Positions 16,695 to 24,987 are shown, counted from the stretch's first letter. The stretch: 64,000 nucleotides of DNA from Rugosimonospora sp040255525 (GCA_040255525.1 JBDZVD010000023.1:1-64000), one strand, 5' to 3'. The notes: generated by a model from the letters alone, not told the origin. A program made the numbers and translations.

Positions 16695-16766
16695 ATGCCC
16701 GCGTGGATTCGTTGCTATCGGCGCTTTATACCGGCTCCGGGTGGAGCCGGTAGTCAGGTGCGCTGA
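16695..16766 (+). CDS. Leader peptide rich in aromatic codons before the DAHP synthase gene
   Basis: A 23-codon frame starting MPAWIRCYRRF that contains one residue each of Trp (codon 16704-16706), Tyr (16716-16718) and Phe (16725-16727), the three end products of the pathway whose first enzyme is encoded 125 bases downstream. Its codons ATT, TAT, TTT and ATA are rare for this very GC-rich genome, as expected for a stalling sequence. The stop is at 16764-16766. No ribosome binding site is visible, but the promoter position fits a leaderless start. Hairpins overlap and follow it (16729-16814). Ribosome-mediated attenuation of a DAHP synthase gene has been reported in Corynebacterium; here the assignment is inference from sequence. 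Confidence 0.6.
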   Translation: MPAWIRCYRRFIPAPGGAGSQVR

Positions 16767-16814
16767 CCGACCAACCACCCGGAGCCAGCCAGGCAGAGGC
16801 CATCGCCTCTGCCT
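16729..16814 (+). promoter_or_regulatory. Attenuator-like hairpins before the DAHP synthase gene
   Basis: Three pairings are visible. A: TACCGGCTCC (16729-16738) with GGAGCCGGTA (16743-16752), 10 pairs. B, exclusive with A: GGCTCCGGGTGG (16733-16744) with CCACCCGGAGCC (16775-16786), 12 perfect pairs. T: AGGCAGAGGC (16791-16800) with GCCTCTGCCT (16805-16814), 10 pairs and a CATC loop, followed by TTCGTCATTG, resembling an intrinsic terminator. A ribosome held at the Phe codon would cover the 5' arms of A and B. I do not see a segment that directly invades T, so the exact switch is unclear. Confidence 0.55.
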
Positions 16815-16891
16815 TTCGTCATTGTGGCGGGCACGCTCCGGGCAACGCGACGATCGCGGCCGGGGCCCGCCCCCGAGAAGACGGGAAGATC

Positions 16892-17986
16892 ATGACCCCA
16901 GCCGCCTCCACCGATCCGGCCCCCACGAACGATCTGCGCATCGCGAGCTTCCAGCCGCTGGTGCCGCCGGGACAGTTGCGCGCCGCCCAGCCGCTGCCGG
17001 CCGCGGGCGCGCGCCTGGTGCGAGACAGCCGCCGGGCCGTGCGCGGCGTGCTCAGCGGCGAGGACGACCGGCTCTTCCTGGTCGTCGGGCCGTGCTCGGT
17101 GCACGATCCGGCCGCGGCGCGTGAGTACGCACAGCGCCTGGCCGCGGCGGTGGCGCCGCTGTCCGACGACCTCTGCGTGGTGATGCGGGTGTACTTCGAG
17201 AAGCCCCGGACCAGGCTGGGGTGGAAGGGCCTGATCAACGACCCGGACCTGGACGGTACCCACGACGTGCAGCGCGGGCTGCGGATGGCGCGCGGCGTGC
17301 TGCTGGAGGTCCTGGCGACCGGGCTGCCGGTCGGCTGCGAGTTCCTCGAGCCGACCAGCCCGCAGTACATCGCGGACGCGGTCTCCTGGGGTGCGATCGG
17401 CGCCCGTACGCCGGAGAGCCAGGTGCACCGCCAGTTGGCGTCGGGACTGTCGATGCCGATCGGCTTCAAGAACGCGACCGACGGTGACGTGCAGACCGCC
17501 ATCGACGGCTGTCACACGGCGGCGGGCAGCCACGTGTTCTTCGGCGTCGACGACGAGGGCCGCGGTTCGATCGTCTCGACGACCGGCAACCCGGACTGCC
17601 ACATCGTGCTGCGCGGCGGTCGCGGCGGCCCGAACTACTACCCGGAGAATGTCCGCGACGCGCTCGCGCTGCTGGCGAAGGCCGAGATGCCCAGGCGCCT
17701 GGTCATCGACGCGAGCCACGGCAACAGCGGCAAGGACCACATCCGCCAGGAAGTGGTGGTCCGCGAGATCGCCGAGCAGGTGGCCGGCGGCGAGTCGGGG
17801 ATCGCCGGGCTGATGATGGAGAGTTTCCTGGTGCCCGGGCGGCAGGAGCCGGGGCCGCGGGACACGCTCACCTACGGGCAGAGCGTGACCGACGCGTGCA
17901 TCGGCTGGGAGCAGACCGAGCGGCTGCTGGGGGAGTTGGCCGCGGCCGCGCGGCGCCGGCGCAGCGCGGTACGCGGCGGATCCTGA
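16892..17986 (+). CDS. Class I 3-deoxy-7-phosphoheptulonate (DAHP) synthase
   Basis: First enzyme of the shikimate pathway, joining phosphoenolpyruvate and erythrose 4-phosphate. The 364 residues match the class I (AroF/G/H) type: VVGPCSVHDP, MRVYFEKPRT, GWKGLINDP, GCEFLEPTSPQY, SWGAIGARTPESQ, FKNATDGDV, LRGGRGGPNY, VIDASHGNSGKDH and MESFLVPGRQ. The conserved Cys of GPCS and the His of DASHGNS are metal ligands. Most actinomycetes rely on the class II enzyme, so this may be a second isozyme. ATG at 16892 has GGGAAG just before it. The leader peptide and hairpins upstream suggest control by aromatic amino acids. Confidence 0.92.
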   Translation: MTPAASTDPAPTNDLRIASFQPLVPPGQLRAAQPLPAAGARLVRDSRRAVRGVLSGEDDRLFLVVGPCSVHDPAAAREYAQRLAAAVAPLSDDLCVVMRVYFEKPRTRLGWKGLINDPDLDGTHDVQRGLRMARGVLLEVLATGLPVGCEFLEPTSPQYIADAVSWGAIGARTPESQVHRQLASGLSMPIGFKNATDGDVQTAIDGCHTAAGSHVFFGVDDEGRGSIVSTTGNPDCHIVLRGGRGGPNYYPENVRDALALLAKAEMPRRLVIDASHGNSGKDHIRQEVVVREIAEQVAGGESGIAGLMMESFLVPGRQEPGPRDTLTYGQSVTDACIGWEQTERLLGELAAAARRRRSAVRGGS

Positions 17987-18285
17987 AACGGCGGCGCCGA
18001 CCGACCCGGCTGGGCGGCGGGCGCGTCATCCTCGCCCAGCGGCACGGCCCGGTCGAGCTGGTCGGCGAACACCGCCATGACGACCGCGCCCGAGGCCGTC
18101 TCCGCCAACCCGAACATGGCCGCCGCGTGCGGCCCGCCGACGTGGTTGTGCAACTGTTCCGCGTCGGGCAACCGCGCGGTGACGGTGCCACCGCCGTCGG
18201 CCACCGCGGTGAACTCCACGCCGAGTGTGCGCGCGAACGGTACGGCGCCCAGCATGCCGGCGCTCAACGTTTCCAGGTCGGTCAT
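17872..18285 (-). pseudogene. Truncated DUF4442 hotdog (thioesterase-like) gene
   Basis: The first about 84 residues match the start of DUF4442/hotdog proteins: MLGAVPFARTLGVEF, LHNHVGGPHAAAMFGLAE and SGAVVMAVFADQLDRAVPL. The second half of the domain is absent. Instead the frame turns into a Pro/Arg-rich tail that runs antisense through the last 115 bases of the DAHP synthase gene. The truncation point near 18030 coincides with the start of convergent DAHP synthase DNA, which suggests that the aromatic cassette was placed into or next to this gene. It may still be transcribed; a functional hotdog fold is unlikely. Confidence 0.65.
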
Positions 18286-18295
18286 GCCATTACCC

Positions 18296-18307
18296 TACCG
18301 ACCGGTA
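18296..18307. promoter_or_regulatory. Inverted repeat TACCG-AC-CGGTA
   Basis: A 12-base inverted repeat between the divergent truncated hotdog gene and the GT-C/TPR gene, about 10 bases from the former's start. The form resembles TetR-family operators of actinomycetes. No TetR gene is nearby, so this is a weak call. Confidence 0.3.
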
Positions 18308-18364
18308 ACATGAGGTCCCCGGGGCACTCCCATAGGCATTGACGATCGACTATCATTCGAAGCC

Positions 18365-20248
18365 GTGCCCGGCTCCGCCACCGAGGGGCGCCAGCGCAAC
18401 GCGCTGATCGTCGCCGGTACGCTCGTGCTGACCGCCGCGCTCTACGCGGGCGTGTTCCACGGCGGGTTCCTGGAATTCGACGACCCCGACAACGTGCTGG
18501 ACAACTACTCGATCCGGACGCTGTCCTGGCCCAACGTCGAGCACTGGTTCACCACACCGCTGCAGTACATGTACACCCCGCTGGTGTCCCTGTCGTACGC
18601 CCTGGACTACCACGTCGGGCGGCTGGACCCGGCCGCGTACCACGTCACCAACGTCGGCCTGCACCTGGCCAACGTCGTACTGGTGTACCGGCTGTGCCGG
18701 GCGCTGACCAGGCGGGCGTTCATCGCGCACTTCGTGACCGTGGCGTTCGCCGTCCACCCGGTCAACGTGGACACGGTGTGTTGGGTGTCCACCCGCAGCA
18801 CCCTGCTCGCCACGCTGTTCTCGCTCGCCACCCTGCTGGCCTACCTGCGGTATTCGCGCCGCCGGAGGTGGCCCTGGCTGGCGCTGGCCGTGCTGCTGTT
18901 CGTCCTGGCGGTGCTGTCCAAGTCCACCGCGGTGGCGCTGGCGGCGTGCCTGCCGGTGCTGGACCACTGCCGGGGCCGCAGGCCGCGCTGGCGACTGGTC
19001 GCCGAGAAGCTCCCCTTCGCGGTGGTGGCCCTCGCCGGTGGACTGCTGACCCTGCACTTCCGCGTCGACACCGGCTCGCCGTACCACTACACGGTCGCCG
19101 ACCGCGCCATCCTCGTCTGCTCCGCGTTGACCGGGTACCTGATCCGGCTGGTCTTCCCGTACCCGCTCGCGTTCGCCTACGCGTACCCGGCCAAGACCGG
19201 TGCGTTCCTGCCGTGGTACCTCTACCTGACGCCGGTGTTCCTGGCCGCGGTCGGCGTCGCGCTGTACCGGGCGCCGGTGCCGAGGAAGCTGCTGCTGTTC
19301 GGCCTGTCGTTCTTCCTGGCGAACGTGGTGCTGACCCAGGCGGCGCTGCTGGAGGACAACTACGCGGCCAACCGCTACCTGTACCTGCCCTCCGTCGGCC
19401 TGTTCCTGGTGCTCGCCGAACTCGTCCGCGGTTTCGTCGAGGCGGCCGGCGGCTGGCGGGCCCGATGGCTTCCGGTGTGGCCGTCGGTGCTGACCGTGGT
19501 GGCTGTGCTGTTCGCGGTCGCCGCGTTCGGCCGTACCGTGCTGTGGCGCGAACCGGTACGGGTGCTGGACGACTCGATCGCGCACCAGCCGGGCGTACCG
19601 TTCGTGTACAACAGCCGCGGCATGACCGAGTACGCCGGTGGCGACTACCCGGCCGCGCTGCGTGACTTCGACAAGACCCTCTCGCTGGACCCGTCGTTCG
19701 CGCTGAGCTACTACTACCGGGGTGTGATCAGGAGCCTCGACGGCGACAACACCGGCGCGGTCGCCGACTACGACAGGGCGATCTCGCTGTCCTCGGGCTT
19801 CGAGGCCGCCTACGACGAGCGGGGCAAGGCCGAACTGGCGCTGGGCAGCTACCAGGACGCGCTGGCTGATCTGAACCACGCCCTCGCGCTGGACGGGTAC
19901 CTGGTCGACGCGTACCTCAACCGGGGGCGGGTGTACGAGGCACTGCGGCGGTACCCGGAGGCGATCGGCGACTACCGCCGGGCTGCCCAGCTCGACCCGG
20001 ACTACTCGGGCACGTACGACGACCTGGGCGTCGCGGAGCTGGCGTCCGGCGACCCGGAGTCGGCGGCCGGCGACTTCGGCACCGCGATCCGGCTGGATCC
20101 GCGGTACGGGGAGGCGTACTTCCACCGGGGCGAAGCCCGGCAACGGATGAACGATCCGGCCGGGGCGTGTACCGACTGGCGCAGCGCGGCCGCCTACGGC
20201 TACCCGGCCGCGAGCCAGGCCGTCCGGACCGGATGCCCGTCCGGCTGA
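18365..20248 (+). CDS. GT-C-fold membrane protein with C-terminal TPR repeats
   Basis: Large membrane protein of 627 residues resembling TMTC/Wzy-like proteins. About ten hydrophobic segments fill residues 12-400. The first extracytoplasmic loop carries FLEFDDPDNVLDN, the acidic DD motif expected at the active site of GT-C glycosyltransferases. From about residue 415, five to six TPR repeats follow (DYPAALRDFDKTLSLDPSF, DNTGAVADYDRAISLSSGF, SYQDALADLNHALALDGYL and so on). A role in transfer of lipid-linked sugars or protein glycosylation is inferred from fold only. Start is GTG at 18365. It runs towards vanZ and may be co-transcribed with it (72 bases apart). Confidence 0.75.
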   Translation: MPGSATEGRQRNALIVAGTLVLTAALYAGVFHGGFLEFDDPDNVLDNYSIRTLSWPNVEHWFTTPLQYMYTPLVSLSYALDYHVGRLDPAAYHVTNVGLHLANVVLVYRLCRALTRRAFIAHFVTVAFAVHPVNVDTVCWVSTRSTLLATLFSLATLLAYLRYSRRRRWPWLALAVLLFVLAVLSKSTAVALAACLPVLDHCRGRRPRWRLVAEKLPFAVVALAGGLLTLHFRVDTGSPYHYTVADRAILVCSALTGYLIRLVFPYPLAFAYAYPAKTGAFLPWYLYLTPVFLAAVGVALYRAPVPRKLLLFGLSFFLANVVLTQAALLEDNYAANRYLYLPSVGLFLVLAELVRGFVEAAGGWRARWLPVWPSVLTVVAVLFAVAAFGRTVLWREPVRVLDDSIAHQPGVPFVYNSRGMTEYAGGDYPAALRDFDKTLSLDPSFALSYYYRGVIRSLDGDNTGAVADYDRAISLSSGFEAAYDERGKAELALGSYQDALADLNHALALDGYLVDAYLNRGRVYEALRRYPEAIGDYRRAAQLDPDYSGTYDDLGVAELASGDPESAAGDFGTAIRLDPRYGEAYFHRGEARQRMNDPAGACTDWRSAAAYGYPAASQAVRTGCPSG

Positions 20249-20316
20249 TCCGCCGAGGCAGGCGGCCGGCGACGTGGGTGGGACTGGCCGCCGGTCCGGC
20301 GAGCCGCCGCCGCCAG

Positions 20317-20342
20317 CGGCGTGCACGGTACCGTGCACGCCG
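20317..20342. promoter_or_regulatory. 26-base perfect palindrome at the vanZ start
   Basis: Positions 20317-20342 read identically on both strands, centred on GGTACC with GTGCAC on each side. The palindrome contains two of the possible GTG start codons of vanZ and ends at a third (20342). It could be an operator or, in RNA, a hairpin hiding the start. Confidence 0.5.
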
Positions 20343-20929
20343 TGGGCGGCGTCTGGCGCAGTTGGGGAGGCGTGCTGCTGGCGTCGGCGGCCGGGCTGCC
20401 GGTGGCCGGCCTCGTGGCATGGGTACTGGCCGTGACCCGGCCACAGCGCCCGGTCCGGTACGCGGTGGCCGAGGTGGCGATCGTGGCCGGCACCGTGCCG
20501 TGGCTCTGGATGATCCTCACCCCCTCGCCGGGCACCCCACGCCGGCTCAGCTTGGTCCCGCTGCGCGACCTGATCCAGCTCGCGCCCGCCGACGTGGTCG
20601 TCCAGGTCGGCGGCAACCTGCTGGTCTTCGCCGCCCTCGGGTTCTTCCTGCCGATCCGCTTCGCCGCACGGGTGCCCGCGGTGCTCGCGTGTGCCACGGC
20701 CGGTTCGATGACGGTGGAGACCCTGCAGTACGTCCTGGACCTCGGGCGCGTCTCGTCAGTGGACGACGTGCTGGTGAACGCGGCCGGCGCCGGGCTGGCG
20801 GCGCTGGGTTCGGTGCACTGGTGGCGGTTGCGGCGGGGCGCCGGGCCGGCACGGCGGGCGGCGCGCGTGCCGGCTCAGCAGACCAGCCGTGGCGGCAGAC
20901 CGGCGGCGTCCGCCCGCCGGTCCCGGTAG
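20321..20929 (+). CDS. VanZ-like membrane protein
   Basis: About 202 residues with four to five hydrophobic segments and the VanZ pattern: LVPLRDLIQLAPADVVVQVGG, NLLVFAALGFFLPIRF, SMTVETLQYVL and SSVDDVLVNAAGAGL. In VanZ the family lowers teicoplanin susceptibility; in most bacteria its role is unknown. Start is uncertain among in-frame GTG codons at 20321, 20333 and 20342, which lie in or at the edge of a perfect palindrome. The C-terminal about 35 residues are basic and disordered. It follows the GT-C/TPR gene on the same strand, which hints at a common envelope role. Confidence 0.75.
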   Translation: MHGTVHAVGGVWRSWGGVLLASAAGLPVAGLVAWVLAVTRPQRPVRYAVAEVAIVAGTVPWLWMILTPSPGTPRRLSLVPLRDLIQLAPADVVVQVGGNLLVFAALGFFLPIRFAARVPAVLACATAGSMTVETLQYVLDLGRVSSVDDVLVNAAGAGLAALGSVHWWRLRRGAGPARRAARVPAQQTSRGGRPAASARRSR

Positions 20930-21032
20930 GTCCGCTCGGCGGACACCAGGAACCGCTCGACGTCGGGAACATCGACGCCGGCCCGGCTGCCCGACCCGGT
21001 ACCCGGTCCCGCCGGCGCGGTCCGCGACCGGG

Positions 21033-22409
21033 TCAGCGGGGCATGCGCAACGTGGACAGCGGTGGTTCCCGGAGCGGAACGGTCTGCCAGCGAGCGTCGA
21101 ACCGCTTGGTCGACGGATCCAGCGTCACCCGCAACCGGTGCGGGGTCTCGACGAACACGATGTCCACGTGCAGCCTGCCCTCGGCCCAGCCGTGGGCCGT
21201 GGCCAGCGGCTCGGTCGTGCTCCAGGCGTACGGCTCGCCCAGCCGGGCGGTCAGCTCCCCGCCGCCGTCAGCGAGAACGAGTTCGTTCCCGCTGACCCGC
21301 ACGGTGCGGAGGGCGGAGAGCTGACTGTCCGGCCCGGGCAGGAAGGTCATCGGGTGGAGTGTCCCGGCGGCGTCCGTGGCCGGCGGCAGGGGCAGGCTCC
21401 GTGAAGACGGCGCCCAGGCGCCCCCGGTGCCGGCATCCAGCGCCGGAAGTAGGTGGGTCCACACCGCCTCCAGCAGTCCCGGCATGTCCGGACTCTGCGA
21501 GGTGATCGCGACGACGGCGTCGGCCTCCGGCAGGACCAGCATGAACTGCCCGTAGGCGCCGTCGCCGCGGTAGCCGTGCCGGCTGCGCCAGAACTGGAAT
21601 CCGTAGCCCTGGTCCCAGTCGGGGTCCGGCTGACCGGTGCGGACGTGGGAGCGGGTGGCCTCCGCCACCCACCGGGCGGGCAGCAGGCGGCGGCCGTTCC
21701 ATTCGCCGTCGCGCAGGTACAGCAGGCCCAGTTTGGCAACGGCCTCGGTCGGTACGTGCAACCCGGTGTAGCCCAGCTCACGCCCGAGGGCGTCGGTGTG
21801 CCAGCCGAACGAGTCGATGCCCAGCGGTCCGAACAGCCGGGGTCGTAGGAACTCGGTCAGCGAGACGCCGCTGACCTTCCGGACGATCGCCGACAGGGCG
21901 TACGTGCACGGCTGGTTGTACGCGAAGACGCTGCCGGGCTCACGGTCGGGCGGGATGAGCAGGAAGCCGAGCAGCATGTCACCGTCGCCGGCTTCGGTGG
22001 CCCGGTCGACGGTGTCGGTCTCGTGCCCGCTGGCCATGGCCGCCACGTGCCGCACCCGTATCGAGCGGGCACGCTCGTCGGTCACCGCCCGGTCGTACTC
22101 CGGGAAGTAGGACAGCACGGTGGCGTCCAGGTCCACCAGGCCCTCGGCGACGGCAAACCCCAGCGCGGTCGAGGTGAAGCTCTTGCTGAGCGAGTACATC
22201 AGCTGCGGCGTGTGCGGGGTGTAGGGGCGCCACCACTGTTCCGCGACGACGAAGCCGTGGCGCACCACCATCAGGCTGTGCAACTCCGCGCCCTTCATCG
22301 GTGCCACCCCGTCGATGAAGGCCCGGATGCCGCGGCCGTCGACACCCTGGTCGGCGGGGGCGCTTCGGGGTAGGGCCGGGGACGCCGTCGCGTCGTGCTG
22401 AGGGGGCAT
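21033..22409 (-). CDS. Serine hydrolase of the beta-lactamase/class C PBP family
   Basis: A 458-residue serine hydrolase (COG1680). The nucleophile motif SxxK is seen in LMYSLSKSFTSTALG near residue 75; the YxN-like motif is FAYNQPCTYALS near residue 160; the third motif region may be RGDGAYGQFML. There is no signal peptide, so it is probably cytoplasmic. The last about 130 residues form an extra beta-rich domain (TARLGEPYAWSTTEPL, LHVDIVFVETPHRLRVTLD) seen in many such esterases. Substrate cannot be told; family members act on beta-lactams, D-amino-acid peptides or esters. Start ATG at 22409. Confidence 0.85.
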   Translation of the reverse strand: MPPQHDATASPALPRSAPADQGVDGRGIRAFIDGVAPMKGAELHSLMVVRHGFVVAEQWWRPYTPHTPQLMYSLSKSFTSTALGFAVAEGLVDLDATVLSYFPEYDRAVTDERARSIRVRHVAAMASGHETDTVDRATEAGDGDMLLGFLLIPPDREPGSVFAYNQPCTYALSAIVRKVSGVSLTEFLRPRLFGPLGIDSFGWHTDALGRELGYTGLHVPTEAVAKLGLLYLRDGEWNGRRLLPARWVAEATRSHVRTGQPDPDWDQGYGFQFWRSRHGYRGDGAYGQFMLVLPEADAVVAITSQSPDMPGLLEAVWTHLLPALDAGTGGAWAPSSRSLPLPPATDAAGTLHPMTFLPGPDSQLSALRTVRVSGNELVLADGGGELTARLGEPYAWSTTEPLATAHGWAEGRLHVDIVFVETPHRLRVTLDPSTKRFDARWQTVPLREPPLSTLRMPR

Positions 22410-22734
22410 GTACGAGTTATAGCGCCGTCGCCGTTCCGACGAAAGGTCAAGGCGGCGGCATCGACGCGCGATGAGAACTGCGCCTCCCGGTTAACCCGAG
22501 GATCTGCGGGCCCTGGACGGTCTCGCGCAACAGTCGATCTGAGCGCACCGGCCGTGGCGCCGGTGCCCTGCCGGACGCCGGTGGTTGGCGCGGTTCGGCA
22601 GCCGCGCCACCGGGGCGCTCGTCGACGCTCGGGCGTTGACGGTGGAGGGCAGCGTGCGCGGAGGCCGTCGCCGTTCCGGGCCCGGGGCGGGTCGGGTGCG
22701 AGCGGTCCGCGTACCACTTGATTCAAGCCCCGTG
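22410..22734. other. Intergenic region between serine hydrolase and chitinase
   Basis: No supported gene. Both neighbouring genes are divergent and read away from it, so it carries their promoters. The part next to the chitinase (22735 on) holds a good promoter and an AT-rich patch at 22765-22795; the rest shows only GC-rich DNA with no repeats that I can support. Confidence 0.5.
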
Positions 22735-22763
22735 TTGACTTCGCCGCACCGGCGGAATAGCCT
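22735..22763 (+). promoter_or_regulatory. Candidate promoter of the chitinase gene
   Basis: TTGACT at 22735-22740 and TAGCCT at 22758-22763 with a 17-base spacer, a good match to the main actinomycete promoter type. It implies a 5' leader of about 170 bases. No DasR-type operator palindrome is seen near it. Confidence 0.55.
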
Positions 22764-22941
22764 CTGGTCAATCTGTTAAGTAACCATACTGTTTGTTGCC
22801 GGCCCGTTGCCGGCGGCCGGACCGCGGCCGAGGTGCCCGCCCGCGGTCAATGCCTGAGGTTGACGCGACCGTGCCCCGGTCGCGGTCGCCGCGCGCCGCC
22901 ACCCGCGGCGTCCCCTCCCACCCCGACCAGGAGGTTTCCCC

Positions 22942-24333
22942 GTGCTCCGTCAGATCCCCACGAGACTGCTGCCGATCGCGGTCGCCGTCCCGCTCGCCGC
23001 GGCCGGTATCGCGTTCGGGTCCGGCAGCCCGGCCTGGGCCGCGGCCAACCCCGGACCCGGATTCCCGGCACACTACGCCGCGCCCTACGCCGAGATGTGG
23101 AACTCGCCGTCCAGCCTGATGGCCGCCTACAACGCGACCGGCAACAAGTACTACACCCTGGCCTTCATCATCAGCCAGGGCACCTGCAACGCCAGCATCG
23201 ACGGAGACACCCCGATCACCGACTCCGGCTGGAACAGCGCCATCAACAGCCTGCGGGCGGTCGGCGGGGACGTCATCGCCTCGTTCGGCGGCGCGTCCGG
23301 CACCGAACTGACCTCGTGCGGCTCGGTCTCCACCATGCAGGCTCAGTACCAGCGGGTCATCGACCAGTTCAACCTGACCCGCATCGACCTCGACATCGAA
23401 GGGTCCACTCTGGACAACGCGGCCGCCAACGACCGCCGCAACCAGGCGCTGGCGAACCTGCAACAGCAGTACGCGGCGGCCGGCAGGACGCTGACCGTGG
23501 ACTACACCCTGCCGGTCAACCCGACCGGCCTGGAGTCCAACTCGCTGAGCCTGCTCAACAACGCCAAGACTCACAACCTGAACGTGAACCTGGTCAACAT
23601 CATGACCATGGACTACGGTCCGGCGATGGACATGGGCCAGGCGGCGATCCAGGCGGCCGACGCGCTGCACACCCAGCTCGGCCGGATCTGGACCACGAAG
23701 AGTTCGGCACAGTTGTGGGCGATGGAGGGCAACACCCCGATGATCGGAGTCAACGACACCAGCGCCGAGGTCTTCACCACCGGCAACGCGTCCACAGTGG
23801 AGAGTTTCGCGGCGAGCAACGGTATCCAGGAACTGTCGTTCTGGTCGCTGGGCCGGGACAACCAGGCCGCCAGCGGCACGTCGCAGAGCCCGTACCAGTT
23901 CACCAACACCTTCAAGGCGATCACCGGCGGTACCGGCACGCCGCCACCGAACGGCGGCGCCACGCCGATCCACGGGTACGGCGGCAAGTGCGTGGACGTG
24001 GCCGGGGCGAATTCGGCGAACGGTACGCCCGTGCAGCTGTACACCTGCAACGGGACGAACGCGCAGTCCTGGACGCACAGCGGCAACGCGTTCCAGGCGC
24101 TGGGCAAGTGCCTGGACGTGACTGCGGCCGGCACCGCGAACGGCACCAAGGTGCAGCTGTACGACTGCAACGGCACGGGCGCCCAGCAGTGGACCGTGGG
24201 CGCGAACGGCAGCCTGGTGAACACCGGGTCGGGCAAGTGCCTGGATGACACCGACTGGAGCACGGCGGACGGGAACCGTTTGCAGATCTGGAGCTGCACC
24301 GGCGCGGCGAACCAGAGCTGGACTCTCGGCTGA
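22942..24333 (+). CDS. Secreted GH18 chitinase with ricin-type lectin domain
   Basis: Exported chitinase-like enzyme of 463 residues. Sec signal with cleavage after SPAWA (about residue 33). GH18 domain of about 300 residues: VIASFGGASGTEL corresponds to the SxGG motif and RIDLDIEGS to the DxxDxDxE catalytic motif, with Glu as proton donor; NIMTMDYGPA is the substrate-site MxYD-like motif. After a short Pro/Gly linker comes a ricin-type beta-trefoil (CBM13) with three QSW/QQW repeats (AQSWTHSGN, AQQWTVG, NQSWTLG). Third positions are G/C-rich like the neighbours. ATG at 22942 is preceded by GGAGGTTTCCCC. Likely acts on fungal or insect chitin. Confidence 0.9.
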   Translation: MLRQIPTRLLPIAVAVPLAAAGIAFGSGSPAWAAANPGPGFPAHYAAPYAEMWNSPSSLMAAYNATGNKYYTLAFIISQGTCNASIDGDTPITDSGWNSAINSLRAVGGDVIASFGGASGTELTSCGSVSTMQAQYQRVIDQFNLTRIDLDIEGSTLDNAAANDRRNQALANLQQQYAAAGRTLTVDYTLPVNPTGLESNSLSLLNNAKTHNLNVNLVNIMTMDYGPAMDMGQAAIQAADALHTQLGRIWTTKSSAQLWAMEGNTPMIGVNDTSAEVFTTGNASTVESFAASNGIQELSFWSLGRDNQAASGTSQSPYQFTNTFKAITGGTGTPPPNGGATPIHGYGGKCVDVAGANSANGTPVQLYTCNGTNAQSWTHSGNAFQALGKCLDVTAAGTANGTKVQLYDCNGTGAQQWTVGANGSLVNTGSGKCLDDTDWSTADGNRLQIWSCTGAANQSWTLG

Positions 24334-24349
24334 GGCGGTTGCCGGGCAG

Positions 24350-24378
24350 CGCCCCCGCCGGTACGTCCGGCGGGGGCG
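24350..24378 (+). terminator. Terminator hairpin after the chitinase gene
   Basis: CGCCCCCGCCGG (24350-24361) and CCGGCGGGGGCG (24367-24378) form a perfect 12-base stem with loop TACGT, 16 bases after the stop codon. Confidence 0.75.
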
Positions 24379-24570
24379 GCGCCGCGGCCCGGTTTCGCGG
24401 GCAGCCCCAGGTGTCCGTGTCCGGGCCGGCGCGACCCCAGGGGACACCGGCGCAGGCGATCGAGGCACGTGCCTTACGCCGGTGGCGAAACGATCTCCTC
24501 CGGCAGCCCGGCCGCCGGTATCGTGCGACGTGTCCGGCAGGGACGGCGGCGGGTCGGAGGGGAATGCGTG

Positions 24571-24987
24571 ATGTCGGATCCGACGGTGATCGACCTCGGG
24601 GCGAGCGATCGGCGACCGAGACCACTGCTGCGGGCGGTCCTCGGTGACGTGCTGCGCCGGACCCGCCGGCAGCAGGGCCGCACGCTTGCCGACGTGGCCG
24701 AGGCCGCCAAGGTGTCCATGCCGTACCTGTCCGAGCTGGAGCGCGGCCGCAAGGAGGCATCCTCCGAGGTGCTCGCCGCGGTGTGCGACGCCCTGCGGAT
24801 CGAGCTGTCCGACGTGCTCGCCGAGGCCCGCCGCGACCTCGTCGACGACCGGGCCCAGCGGGCCGCGGTCGTGCGGCTGGACGCCGTCCGGGCCCGCCGC
24901 GGACCGTCCGGGTTCGGCCGGCCCGGCGGGATCCCGGCATCCCGGCCGGCCGGCCCCGGCAACGTCACCTGCCTGCTCGCCGCCTGA
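24571..24987 (+). CDS. popR: PopR/ClgR-type regulator of clpP genes
   Basis: XRE-type regulator of 138 residues. The helix-turn-helix is RTLADVAEAAKVSMPYLSEL followed by ERGRKEASSEVLAAVCDALR, the signature shared by ClgR and PopR. The protein ends in CLLAA. In Streptomyces, the two final alanines of PopR mark it for ClpP-dependent breakdown. The gene is convergent with a clpP pair and the two stop codons abut (TGA then TCA). A palindrome matching the PopR operator form lies upstream of the clpP pair, so PopR is a better fit than ClgR, though the two families are close. ATG at 24571 has GGAGGGG upstream. Confidence 0.8.
   Translation: MSDPTVIDLGASDRRPRPLLRAVLGDVLRRTRRQQGRTLADVAEAAKVSMPYLSELERGRKEASSEVLAAVCDALRIELSDVLAEARRDLVDDRAQRAAVVRLDAVRARRGPSGFGRPGGIPASRPAGPGNVTCLLAA

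Noticed and set aside
16248..16766. 172-codon frame that ends with the leader peptide
   Set aside because: Only the last 23 codons are meaningful; upstream codons cross the GH16 promoter, the hairpin and the leader promoter and show no protein family.
17872..18285. Intact thioesterase gene
   Set aside because: The length is near normal, but the second half lacks the hotdog strands and overlaps the DAHP synthase gene antisense; treated as truncated.
18353..20338. 661-codon minus-strand frame over the GT-C/TPR gene
   Set aside because: Pure shadow of the real gene: low-complexity Arg/Gly/Val composition and no recognisable domain.
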